DNA of 64,000 nt, taken from Pseudomonas gregormendelii. Its GTDB lineage: Bacteria; Pseudomonadota; Gammaproteobacteria; Pseudomonadales; Pseudomonadaceae. The stretch covers positions 1-64,000 of the forward strand of contig NZ_JADEVO010000002.1 in the NCBI RefSeq assembly GCF_017114825.1, read 5' to 3'. Each line of letters opens with the position of its first letter. Positions within the stretch are counted from its first letter, which is position 1. Both the position numbers and the translations under genes were made by a program. Below are positions 1 to 7,534 of the stretch, piece by piece. The notes beneath the pieces were generated by a model, which saw nothing but the letters and a program-made list of their open reading frames with translations, ran no database searches and was not told the DNA's origin.

Positions 1-134
1 GCAGAAGGCTTTCTAAATGGATCGCATCGAAGCCAGGGTGTTCATTATTTGCGCGCGTCGCCACGCCGCGTGACAGACGCTCGCAAATAATGAACACCCT
101 GGCTTCGATGCGATCCATTTAGAAAGCCTTCTGC
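1..134. repeat. Long perfect inverted repeat (53-bp arms)
   Basis: Bases 1-53 are the exact reverse complement of 82-134. After one mismatch, 55-59 also pair with 76-80, which leaves a loop of about 16 nt. The stem is far longer than an ordinary intrinsic terminator and has no T-tract at its foot. It does not resemble the REP families found elsewhere in the window. The left arm begins at the first base of the window, so the repeat may continue outside. It could be a cruciform-forming element, a strong bidirectional transcription stop upstream of elbB, or a fold-back assembly artefact. Confidence 0.85.
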
Positions 135-248
135 TCCGTGCCAGCCCGATGTTGGGGCGGCGCGCCCTGGTTGTTACCGCACATTATCCCTATGGCAACG
201 AGTGGCGAATTAGTGGACATTTAACGCCATGAACAAGGAGAAAAGCCC

Positions 249-917
249 ATGAGCAAAAAAATTGCAGTGATCCTTTCCGGTTGTGGCGTCTACGACGGTG
301 CCGAGGTCCACGAGAGCGTGATCACCCTGTTGCGGCTGGACCAGCGTGGCGCTCAGGTGCAGTGTTTCGCCCCCAATATCTCGCAGTTGCACGTGATCAA
401 CCACCTCACGGGCGAGGAAATGCCCGAGTCGCGTAACGTGCTGGTTGAATCGGCGCGGATCGCCCGTGGGAACATCAAGGACATCCGCGAGGCCAGCGTC
501 GAGGACTTCGATGCCCTGATCGTGCCTGGCGGGTTCGGTGCGGCGAAGAACCTGTCGAACTTCGCCATCGAAGGTGCCGGCTGTACCGTGCAGCCTGACG
601 TCCTGGCGCTGACCGAAGCCTTTGCCGAAGCAGGCAAGCCAGTCGGGCTGATCTGCATCTCGCCCGCCCTGGCGGCGAAGATCTACGGCCCAGGTGTGAC
701 CTGCACCATCGGCAACGATGCCGATACCGCCGCTGCCATGAACAAAATGGGGGCTACCCATGCCGAGTGCGCGGTCACCGACATCGTCGAAGACAAGGCG
801 CGCAAACTGGTGAGCACGCCGGCGTACATGCTGGCGCAGTCGATCAGTGAAGCGGCCTCAGGAATTAACAAGCTGGTGGATCGCGTGCTCGAACTGACTC
901 ACGAAAACGACGTGTGA
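249..917 (+). CDS. elbB: Isoprenoid biosynthesis glyoxalase ElbB
   Basis: A 222-residue protein of the DJ-1/PfpI superfamily, the usual length for ElbB. Family members have weak glyoxalase III activity; E. coli ElbB was first noted for raising lycopene yield, and its physiological role is unclear. The nucleophile-elbow segment is visible as GLICISPALA around residue 135, where the Cys is the catalytic nucleophile in this fold. The ATG at 249 follows an AAGGAG Shine-Dalgarno at about 235, so the start is secure. It stands alone on the plus strand, followed by a REPIN that separates it from the convergent DUF188 gene. It is probably a soluble cytoplasmic protein. Confidence 0.9.
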   Translation: MSKKIAVILSGCGVYDGAEVHESVITLLRLDQRGAQVQCFAPNISQLHVINHLTGEEMPESRNVLVESARIARGNIKDIREASVEDFDALIVPGGFGAAKNLSNFAIEGAGCTVQPDVLALTEAFAEAGKPVGLICISPALAAKIYGPGVTCTIGNDADTAAAMNKMGATHAECAVTDIVEDKARKLVSTPAYMLAQSISEAASGINKLVDRVLELTHENDV

Positions 918-944
918 TGCAGGCATGAGTGTGGGCATGGGCAG

Positions 945-1034
945 TGTGGGAGCGAGCCTGCTCGCGATAGCGGAGTAGCCGCCGCAAGCGATGTTGATTG
1001 TGCCGGTGTTATCGCGAGCAGGCTCGCTCCCACA
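945..1034. repeat. REPIN (type A REP pair)
   Basis: Two REP units in inverted orientation, 945-968 and 1011-1034, are perfect 24-bp reverse complements beginning TGTGGGAGCGAGCC. They flank a spacer of about 42 bp. The element sits between the convergent ends of elbB and the DUF188 gene, a typical intergenic position. Confidence 0.85.
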
Positions 1035-1075
1035 GGGGGCCTCTCACAGGGCTTGGTCTCAGCTTCGAGGTGGGC

Positions 1076-1534
1076 TCAGGGCTTGCGCGACAGTCGAGTC
1101 AGGATACGGTCCAGCGAATTGGCGAACGCTTGCTTCTCACGTTCACCAAAGGGCGCTGGCCCCCCGCTCATCTGGCCTTGTTCACGCAGGTCGGTGAACA
1201 GGTTACGTACAGCCAGCCGGTCGCCCATGTTCTGCGCGTCAAACTCCTTGCCTCGCGGATCCAGCACGGTGACGCCGTTCTTCACCAATCGGTCGGCCAG
1301 CGGTACGTCACTGCAAATCACCAGCTCGCCCGGCACTGCGTGTTCCACCAGATAATCGTCCGCTGCATCCGGGCCGCTAGGCACCACGATCAATTTCACC
1401 AGGGACAGGCCCGGCTTGATTTGCGGTTGGCCAGCCACCAGCACCACTTCGAACTGGCGCTTGAGAGCGAACTTCACTACCAGGTCCTTGGCCGCCCGTG
1501 GGCAGGCGTCGGCATCTATCCAAACGCGCATCAC
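1076..1534 (-). CDS. yaiI: YaiI/YqxD family protein (DUF188, UPF0178)
   Basis: A 152-residue cytoplasmic protein matching the UPF0178/DUF188 family over its whole length. The N-terminus carries the family signature WIDADACP at residues 5-12, and further conserved positions are the DAADDYLVE acidic stretch near residue 55 and ICSDVPLADRLV near 75. The fold is PIN-like and the acidic residues suggest a metal-dependent nuclease site, but I know of no established activity. It is convergent with elbB. Upstream, on the same strand, lies the FTR1 permease gene, with a degenerate REP pair in between. Confidence 0.9.
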   Translation of the reverse strand: MMRVWIDADACPRAAKDLVVKFALKRQFEVVLVAGQPQIKPGLSLVKLIVVPSGPDAADDYLVEHAVPGELVICSDVPLADRLVKNGVTVLDPRGKEFDAQNMGDRLAVRNLFTDLREQGQMSGGPAPFGEREKQAFANSLDRILTRLSRKP

Positions 1535-1556
1535 ATTTCCTCTGAAAAACTGAACA

Positions 1557-1617
1557 GATCGCAGCCTGCATCGACATGCCTACTCCCTGCAGGGGCTGCC
1601 GCAGGCTGTGATCTTTC
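1557..1617. repeat. Degenerate type B REP pair
   Basis: GATCGCAGCCTG near 1557 and CAGGCTGTGATC near 1604 form an imperfect inverted repeat of the GATCGCAGCC REP family. It lies between the DUF188 gene and the FTR1 permease gene. Confidence 0.6.
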
Positions 1618-1631
1618 CAGGTTTACTCGGG

Positions 1632-3530
1632 TCAGGAAACCTGAACCCGACGCTTCTGCGTCAACCAGCTGCGCCCATACAGCACGATTATCGCAATAAT
1701 CGCCACCATCTGGGCACTCAACGAGTAGGCATCCGCGTGAATACCCAGCCAGTCGAATTCGAAGAATGGCACCGGACGCGTACCGAAAATCCCCGCCTCC
1801 TGCAATGCCTTGACCCCATGACCGGCAAACACCACCGATAGCGCGCACAACAACGCGGCGTTGATGCTGAAGAACAACGACAGCGGCAGCTTGGCCGAGC
1901 CGCGCAGGATCACCCAGGCCAGCCCCACCAGCAATACCAGCGCAGTGGCACCGCCTGCGAGCACTGCGTTATGCCCGGCAGGACCCGCCTGCAGCCACAG
2001 GGTCTCGTAGAACAGGATCACTTCGAACAACTCACGATAAACCGAGAAGAACGCCAGGATCGCAAACCCGAATCGTCCGCCGCCGCCCACCAGGCTGCTC
2101 TTGATGTAATTCTGCCAGGCCGCGGCGTGGCGACGATCGTGCATCCACACACCGAGCCACAGCACCATCACGCTGGCGAACAACGCGGTGGCACCTTCAA
2201 GCAACTCGCGCTGCGAGCCGCTGACGTCGATAACGTAGGCGGCAAGCCCCCAGGTGGCAAGGCCGGCCAGCAGCGCCAGGCACCAACCGACGTTAACGCT
2301 GCGTACCGCAGATTGCTGGCCGGTGTTGCGCAGGAATGCGAGGATCGCCGCCAGCACCAGAATCGCTTCCAGACCTTCGCGCAGCAAAATCAACAACCCG
2401 GAAATGTAGCTCAGGGACCAGCTCAAGCCATCGCTGCCCAACAGGCCGGCAGACTCTTTCAATTTACCTTTCGCGGTATCCAGGCGCTGCTGGGCCTGGG
2501 CCACCGGCAAGCCATCCTGCAGGGACTGGCGGTAGGCCATCAGGGATTTTTCGGTGTCTTTGCGTACATTGGCGTCGACGTTGTCCAGGGAGCTCTCGAC
2601 CAGCTCGAACCCTTCCAGGTACGCCGCCACCGACAAGTCATAGGCCTGATCGTGATCCCCGGCCCGGTAGGCAGCGATGCTCTTGTCCAGGGTGGCTGCG
2701 GTGTAATCGAGCAGTTGCGCCGGGCCCCGTTTGACCTGCGGCGGCTGAGCGCGCTGCGCACGATAGGCCGCAGCGGCCTGCGGACCCTCGCCAGCCTGCA
2801 CTTCGGCAGGCGTCTGACGGGCGAGGTCGGCAATGTTGTAGGTCTTTTCAACAGCGCCAGCATCCGGGGCGGCGCTGAAGCTGGCAATATAGGTGGCCAG
2901 GTCCCAGCGCTGGCGATCATCCAGTTGATCGGCGAACGCCGGCATGTCGGTGCCCTCGATACCCAGGCCCAGGGTGCTGTAGATCGCATAGAGGCTTAGG
3001 TGATCCATGCGCACGCTGTCGCGCAGATTCGACGGTGGCGGTGTCAGGCCGACGCCTGCCGGGCCATCGCCGGCTCCCGCATCACCATGGCACACCGAGC
3101 AATGCTGGGCGTACAACGGCGCACCACGGGTCGGATCGGGGGTAATGATCGGCGCCTGGCTGATTTCATAGGCCACTGCCAGCTTTGCCGCGAGTTGCCG
3201 GGACTGACGAGCCACGTCGGCGCCATCCTGACGCTCGGTAATGGCGTTGCGCAGCGAATTGACGCCCTGCAGCAAAGCGCCTTGCTCCGGTTTGGCCGGC
3301 ATTGCACTGATCAGGCCTTGCACGGCCTTGAGCGAATCGAGCTGATCGCGATAACCAGACTCCTTGATGACCCTGCCCGCCTGCACCGTCTGCGGGTAAT
3401 CCGCTGCAATGTAATCGAGCCCATGCAGCGCCTGTGGGGCGCCTTCCACGGTGTCGGCCAGCAGTCTGGTGCTGCATAAGGCTGCCAAGGGGATTAACAG
3501 CCAGGCCAGGAATCGCGACGGGGCAATCAT
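1632..3530 (-). CDS. Cytochrome c - FTR1 family iron permease fusion
   Basis: 632 residues. A signal peptide occupies about residues 1-25. A class I cytochrome c domain follows, with heme motif CSVCH at 144-148 and a likely axial Met in TDMPAF near 196. The C-terminal half is an FTR1/EfeU-type permease with REGLE at 384-388 and RELFE at 499-503, the REXXE motifs that bind Fe(III) in this family. There are about seven membrane segments from residue 370 onward. Family knowledge: FTR1 permeases couple oxidation of Fe(II) to uptake of Fe(III). The fused cytochrome could pass those electrons to the respiratory chain; that is inference. A Fur-like dyad lies immediately upstream. Lead or other metals cannot be excluded as substrate. 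Confidence 0.9.
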   Translation of the reverse strand: MIAPSRFLAWLLIPLAALCSTRLLADTVEGAPQALHGLDYIAADYPQTVQAGRVIKESGYRDQLDSLKAVQGLISAMPAKPEQGALLQGVNSLRNAITERQDGADVARQSRQLAAKLAVAYEISQAPIITPDPTRGAPLYAQHCSVCHGDAGAGDGPAGVGLTPPPSNLRDSVRMDHLSLYAIYSTLGLGIEGTDMPAFADQLDDRQRWDLATYIASFSAAPDAGAVEKTYNIADLARQTPAEVQAGEGPQAAAAYRAQRAQPPQVKRGPAQLLDYTAATLDKSIAAYRAGDHDQAYDLSVAAYLEGFELVESSLDNVDANVRKDTEKSLMAYRQSLQDGLPVAQAQQRLDTAKGKLKESAGLLGSDGLSWSLSYISGLLILLREGLEAILVLAAILAFLRNTGQQSAVRSVNVGWCLALLAGLATWGLAAYVIDVSGSQRELLEGATALFASVMVLWLGVWMHDRRHAAAWQNYIKSSLVGGGGRFGFAILAFFSVYRELFEVILFYETLWLQAGPAGHNAVLAGGATALVLLVGLAWVILRGSAKLPLSLFFSINAALLCALSVVFAGHGVKALQEAGIFGTRPVPFFEFDWLGIHADAYSLSAQMVAIIAIIVLYGRSWLTQKRRVQVS

Positions 3531-3590
3531 GAATGAATCTCAGTAGGAAATACGAAGTTACATATTGTTCACTTCGAATGAGATTCATTC
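3531..3590. promoter_or_regulatory. Inverted-repeat operator upstream of the iron permease, possible Fur box
   Basis: GAATGAATCTCA (3531-3542) is repeated in inverted form as TGAGATTCATTC (3579-3590), and ACGAAGT/ACTTCG form a second inner pair. The right arm reads AATGAGATTCATT, close to the AATGATAATCATT core of Fur boxes. It directly abuts the start codon of the FTR1-type permease gene. Iron repression through Fur is inferred, not shown. Confidence 0.5.
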
Positions 3591-3701
3591 AAGCGTTGTT
3601 CGCAGGCTCGATGCCGATTGTCTGGTTATTTTGCGATTGCTTGTCCCGCGCACTGCGCCGTAATCAGCTTTCGGCTTCTGGTTATACGGAAGGGCATTCA
3701 A

Positions 3702-3731
3702 CAAAAAAGCGACCCGCAGGTCGCTTTTTTT
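3702..3731 (-). terminator. Intrinsic terminator of the LysE-family gene
   Basis: AAAAAAGCGACC, a short CGCA loop, and GGTCGCTTTTTTT. The hairpin is bounded by A and T tracts, so it works in either direction, and it lies just past the stop of the minus-strand LysE gene. Confidence 0.85.
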
Positions 3732-3745
3732 CCAGCATCGGGGCT

Positions 3746-4378
3746 TTACGCTGCGGCTTTGCGCAACGTCGCCATGAACGCTGCCGCGCCGATAAACAAA
3801 CCGGCAAATGTCCGGTTCATGCGTTTCTGCTGCTGGGGAGTACGCAACATGCGCAGCACCTTGGACGCCAGGCCGGTGTAACCGGCCATGACAATCAGGT
3901 CGACGCAGACCATGGTGGCGCCGATCACTAAATACTGGATCAGCAGTGGCGCATGGGGGTCGATGAACTGCGGCAGCACCGCCAGCATGAACACCAGGGC
4001 CTTGGGGTTGCTGATGTTCACCAGGAAACCACGGAACACCAGGGCCATCGGCTTGCCGATCTGGCGCACTGCGGCATCGTCGCTCATGTCACTGGGCAAT
4101 GCGCGCCATTGCTTGATCGCGAGGAATACCAGGTAGGCGACGCCAAACCACTTGATCGCATGGAACGCTGTGGCCGACGCTGTGAGGATCGCGCCAACAC
4201 CGGCACCCACAATGGCAATCTGCACCGCCAGGCCGATCTGCAGGCCCAGGGCGTTCCAGTAACCGCGCCAGAAGCCGTATTGCAGACCACTGGACATCGA
4301 CGCAATGGCGCCGGCACCGGGAGACAGGCTGATCACCCAGCAGGCGGCAAAGAACGCCAGCCATGTTTGAAGCTCCAT
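3746..4378 (-). CDS. LysE/RhtB family amino-acid exporter
   Basis: A 210-residue inner-membrane protein with about six hydrophobic segments. Residues 1-60 carry the LysE/RhtB signature, including SLSPGAGAIASMSSGLQYG, with the family proline-glycine turn. Members export amino acids or their derivatives, such as lysine, homoserine, threonine or leucine; the substrate here cannot be read from sequence. The region NISNPKALVF near 120 is also typical. It is monocistronic, with a terminator on one side and a REP pair on the other. No LysR-type regulator (ArgP-like) is adjacent, unlike classical lysE loci. Confidence 0.88.
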   Translation of the reverse strand: MELQTWLAFFAACWVISLSPGAGAIASMSSGLQYGFWRGYWNALGLQIGLAVQIAIVGAGVGAILTASATAFHAIKWFGVAYLVFLAIKQWRALPSDMSDDAAVRQIGKPMALVFRGFLVNISNPKALVFMLAVLPQFIDPHAPLLIQYLVIGATMVCVDLIVMAGYTGLASKVLRMLRTPQQQKRMNRTFAGLFIGAAAFMATLRKAAA

Positions 4379-4440
4379 TGCACACCTCGACCGAAACTCT
4401 TTTGACAGGTCTCTAAGCTAATGCGGCTCGGGGGGAAAAG

Positions 4441-4520
4441 CAAAAGATCGCAGCCTCCGACAGCTCCTGCATGGAAACGCGCCTGCTGTAGGAGCTGCCA
4501 AAGGCTGCGATCTTTTGATC
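4441..4520. repeat. REPIN (type B REP pair)
   Basis: AAAAGATCGCAGCCTCCGAC and its partner GTCNNNGGCTGCGATCTTTT are inverted, with the GTAGGAGCTGCC tail next to the spacer. It lies between the start of the LysE gene and the end of the MscS gene. Confidence 0.8.
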
Positions 4521-4527
4521 TTGAGGA

Positions 4528-5109
4528 TTACTTCTCGAACCCGCTCGAAGGAAACACATCACTTCCCCGCCACCGCCGAACCGAACGCTGGAAGAACAGG
4601 CTGTTGGGCACTTGCACCATGGCACTGCCGGTGCCCAGCTCTTCGGCCTCGATCAAGGTGGTGTAGAGCAGATTGATCGCGATCACCCGCCCCTTCACGC
4701 CCGGCTTGTCGGTGGTATCGACCAGTTCGACCACGTCGCCAATGCGAAACGGCCCCACGGTGAAGATCAGGATCGCGCACAGCAAGTTGGACAGCACGCT
4801 CCACATGGCGAAGAACGCCACCGCCGCGACCGCAACAAAACCGGACAATGCTGTCCACAGCACTGTCGCGGACACGCCCAGGCGCTCCAGCACGAAAATC
4901 AGCGCACTGCCCATGATCAGCCAGCGCAGGCCGCCTCGCAGCGGCAGCAGAAGCTGAGGGGGAAACGGATAACGCTCCCCCAGGCGGTTCAGGCATTTGG
5001 CAACAAAGCGCTGGGCGATGTAACCCGCGAGCAAAATCAGCAGGATCTGCAGCACCAGCCACAGCGGCTCTACCCACATGGCAGACAGCGGCAGCCTGAA
5101 GGCCTCCAT
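4528..5109 (-). CDS. Small mechanosensitive (MscS-type) channel
   Basis: 193 residues: three hydrophobic segments (about 10-30, 60-80 and 85-125) followed by a short beta domain. The third segment and the following GPFRIGDVVEL (about 126-136) with VPNSLFFQ near 175 are the MscS pore and beta-domain signatures. The protein is shorter than E. coli MscS (286) and resembles minimal MscS-like channels. Role: release of solutes on hypo-osmotic shock, inferred from the family. Its ATG overlaps the TGA of the upstream ABC-F gene by one base (TGATG at 5107-5111), so translational coupling is likely. Confidence 0.88.
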   Translation of the reverse strand: MEAFRLPLSAMWVEPLWLVLQILLILLAGYIAQRFVAKCLNRLGERYPFPPQLLLPLRGGLRWLIMGSALIFVLERLGVSATVLWTALSGFVAVAAVAFFAMWSVLSNLLCAILIFTVGPFRIGDVVELVDTTDKPGVKGRVIAINLLYTTLIEAEELGTGSAMVQVPNSLFFQRSVRRWRGSDVFPSSGFEK

Positions 5110-7019
5110 CAGGACAACGCCTCCAGCTCCGCCTGCATGCTTTCGAGCAACTCGAGGGCTTCCATCCAGGACTCCTCAAGCTCGGCTTCACGCACTTTCA
5201 GCTTTGCCTGTTCGGCCAGCAGGTCACGCAAATCGTTCTTGCGGGCCGGCTCGTAGATATCGCTGTCGCCCAGGCTCACATCGATTTTGGCCAGCTTTTC
5301 GTGCAGCTTGCCCAGTTCGGCTTCGAGCTTGTCGGCCTCGCGCTTGTGCGGCGCCAACTGCTGGCGCAAGGCAGCGGCGGCCTGGCGCTGGGCTTTCTTG
5401 TCGGTCTTGTCCGGATTGACCGGCGTGTTGCTGACCGGCGCATTGCGCTGGCGATACTCCACCAGCCAACGGGTGTAGTCGTCCAGATCGCCGTCGAACT
5501 CCTCGACCTTGCCATCGGCGACCAGGTAGAAATTGTCAGTGGTGCTTTTGAGCAGGTGGCGGTCGTGGGAGACCACCAGGACCGCACCACTGAATTCCTG
5601 CAAGGCCATGGTCAGCGCCAGGCGCATTTCCAGGTCAAGGTGGTTGGTGGGTTCGTCGAGCAGCAGCAGGTTCGGCCGGTCCCAGGCGATCAATGCCAAG
5701 GCCAGGCGCGCTTTCTCGCCCCCGGAAAAATTCAGCACCGGCTCGTCGATGCGTGCACCGCGGAAGTCGAAACCCCCGAGGAAGTCCCGCAACGTCTGTT
5801 CGCGCTCGGTAGGCGCCAGGCGCTGCAAGTGCAGCAACGGGCTGGCTTTGGAGTCCAGGGAGTCAAGCTGATGCTGGGCAAAGTAACCAACGACCGTGTT
5901 TTCGCCACGGGTCAGTCGACCGGCCAAGGGCTCCAGCTCACCCGCAAGGTTCTTGATCAGGGTCGACTTACCGGCACCATTAGGGCCGAGCAAACCGATC
6001 CGTGCGCCAGGGGTCAGTTGCAGCTTGACCTTCTCCAGCACGGTTTTCTCGCCGTAGCCCAAGCGGGCATCAGACAGGTCGATCAGCGGGCTGGAAATCT
6101 TCGTCGACTCGCGGAAAACGAAGTCGAACGGCGAATCGACATGGGCCGCAGACAACTCTTCCATCCGCTCCAGCGCCTTGATCCGGCTCTGGGCCTGACG
6201 GGCCTTGGTGGCCTGGGCCTTGAAGCGCGCAATGTAGCTTTCCATGTGCGCTCGCTGCGCCTGCTGCTTCTCGTAGGCCTGTTGCTGCTGGGCCAGGCGC
6301 TCGGCACGGGCACGCTCGAACGCGGTGTAGCCACCGCGATACAGCGTGATCTTGCGCTGATCGACGTGGGCTACGTGGTCAACCACCGCATCGAGGAAAT
6401 CCCGGTCGTGAGAGATCAGCAACAAGGTGCCCGGATAACTTTTCAGCCACTCCTCAAGCCAGATGATGGCGTCGAGGTCCAGGTGGTTGGTGGGTTCGTC
6501 GAGCAGCAACAAGTCCGAGGGGCACATCAGTGCCTGCGCCAGGTTCAGGCGCATCCGCCAGCCACCGGAGAAGTCCCCCACCTGACGATCCATCTGTTCG
6601 TTGGTGAACCCCAGGCCGGCCAGCAGCTTGCGAGCCCGGGCATCAGCGGTGTAGCCATCGGCGCTGTCGAGTTCAGAGTGCAGGCGGGCCTGAGCGGCAC
6701 CGTCGTGCGCCGCTTCCGCCGCCGCCAGGTCATGTTGCACCTCACGCAGGCGCAGGTCGCCATCGAGCACGTAGTCGACCGCAATGCGTTCGAGCGTCTC
6801 GATTTCCTGGCGCATGTGGGCGATGCGCCAGTCGGCCGGCAGGAAGCAGTCACCCGAGTCCGGGTGCAGCTCACCCCGAAGCAGGGCGAACAGGCTCGAT
6901 TTGCCGGCGCCATTGGCACCGATGAGGCCGGCTTTGTGGCCGGCGTGCAGGGTCAGCTCGGCGTCTTCTAGCAGACGTTGCGGGCCACGCTGTAAAGTCA
7001 GGTTCTGAAGTCGAATCAT
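5109..7019 (-). CDS. yheS: ABC-F family ATPase, YheS-like
   Basis: 636 residues from the ATG at 7019; an in-frame ATG 33 bases further upstream is less likely because family members begin MI-x-LQNL. Two ABC domains are seen, with Walker A GANGAGKSS and GPNGAGKST, signatures SGGWRMRLNLAQAL and SGGEKARLALAL, and LLLDEPTNHLDL in both. A charged linker lies between them and a coiled-coil C-terminus follows (about 530-636). There are no membrane segments. ABC-F proteins bind the ribosomal E site and ease stalled translation; YheS is the closest branch by its N-terminal sequence and length. It forms a two-gene unit with the MscS gene and is divergent from the TIGR02444 gene. Confidence 0.9.
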   Translation of the reverse strand: MIRLQNLTLQRGPQRLLEDAELTLHAGHKAGLIGANGAGKSSLFALLRGELHPDSGDCFLPADWRIAHMRQEIETLERIAVDYVLDGDLRLREVQHDLAAAEAAHDGAAQARLHSELDSADGYTADARARKLLAGLGFTNEQMDRQVGDFSGGWRMRLNLAQALMCPSDLLLLDEPTNHLDLDAIIWLEEWLKSYPGTLLLISHDRDFLDAVVDHVAHVDQRKITLYRGGYTAFERARAERLAQQQQAYEKQQAQRAHMESYIARFKAQATKARQAQSRIKALERMEELSAAHVDSPFDFVFRESTKISSPLIDLSDARLGYGEKTVLEKVKLQLTPGARIGLLGPNGAGKSTLIKNLAGELEPLAGRLTRGENTVVGYFAQHQLDSLDSKASPLLHLQRLAPTEREQTLRDFLGGFDFRGARIDEPVLNFSGGEKARLALALIAWDRPNLLLLDEPTNHLDLEMRLALTMALQEFSGAVLVVSHDRHLLKSTTDNFYLVADGKVEEFDGDLDDYTRWLVEYRQRNAPVSNTPVNPDKTDKKAQRQAAAALRQQLAPHKREADKLEAELGKLHEKLAKIDVSLGDSDIYEPARKNDLRDLLAEQAKLKVREAELEESWMEALELLESMQAELEALS

Positions 7020-7069
7020 AATGGCGGCGGAGTCTACCAGCTTCGCTCGCAACTGGCGCGAGTAGCACT

Positions 7070-7534
7070 ATGTCCTCTGACCTGTGGAGCTTTTCCCTTG
7101 ACGCTTACGCGCGGCCCGGCGCTGAGCGGGCGTGCCTGCAACTGCAATCGGCGGGCACGAACGTGTGCCTGCTGCTGTGCGGATTGTGGCTGGAACACCG
7201 AGGGGTAGTCTTTAACGAACTGCGATTGCTGCAACTGCGGGAAGTAGTCGAAGGCTGGGATGCGGGCGTGATTCAGCCCCTGCGTGCATTACGCGGCCAA
7301 TGGAAAGCCGCCGCAGCTGACGATACAGACCTCAATATCTTGCGTGAAAAAGTCAAGGCGCTGGAACTTGAAGGCGAGCGGATTCTTTTGTCGCGACTGG
7401 AAAAAACCGCGCAGCAGTGGCCGCAGAATGACAAGGCCGGAACAACGGCCTGGCTGGAAGGTGTCGCGGCGGACACCACCAACGTTGGCCGCGACGCGCT
7501 GCATCAGCTGCGCGTCGCGGTGACCGGCACTTAG
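7070..7534 (+). CDS. TIGR02444 family protein
   Basis: A 154-residue protein matching the TIGR02444 family (DUF2390), known mainly from pseudomonads. It starts MSSDLWSFSLDAYARPG and contains the LLCGLWLEHRGV segment typical of the group. It is predicted cytoplasmic and alpha-helical; no function is established. Its start lies 50 bases from that of the divergent ABC-F gene. Its stop overlaps the stop of algP by four bases (TTAG at 7531-7534), so the two genes are convergent with no room for a separate terminator. Confidence 0.88.
   Translation: MSSDLWSFSLDAYARPGAERACLQLQSAGTNVCLLLCGLWLEHRGVVFNELRLLQLREVVEGWDAGVIQPLRALRGQWKAAAADDTDLNILREKVKALELEGERILLSRLEKTAQQWPQNDKAGTTAWLEGVAADTTNVGRDALHQLRVAVTGT

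Noticed and set aside
945..1034. REP pairs as a possible CRISPR array
   Set aside because: The units are inverted pairs, not regularly spaced direct repeats, and no cas gene is present.
5301..6971. 556-residue plus-strand frame inside the ABC-F gene
   Set aside because: Opposite the ABC-F gene with clear Walker motifs; the translated product is Gln/Arg/Gly-rich with no domain.
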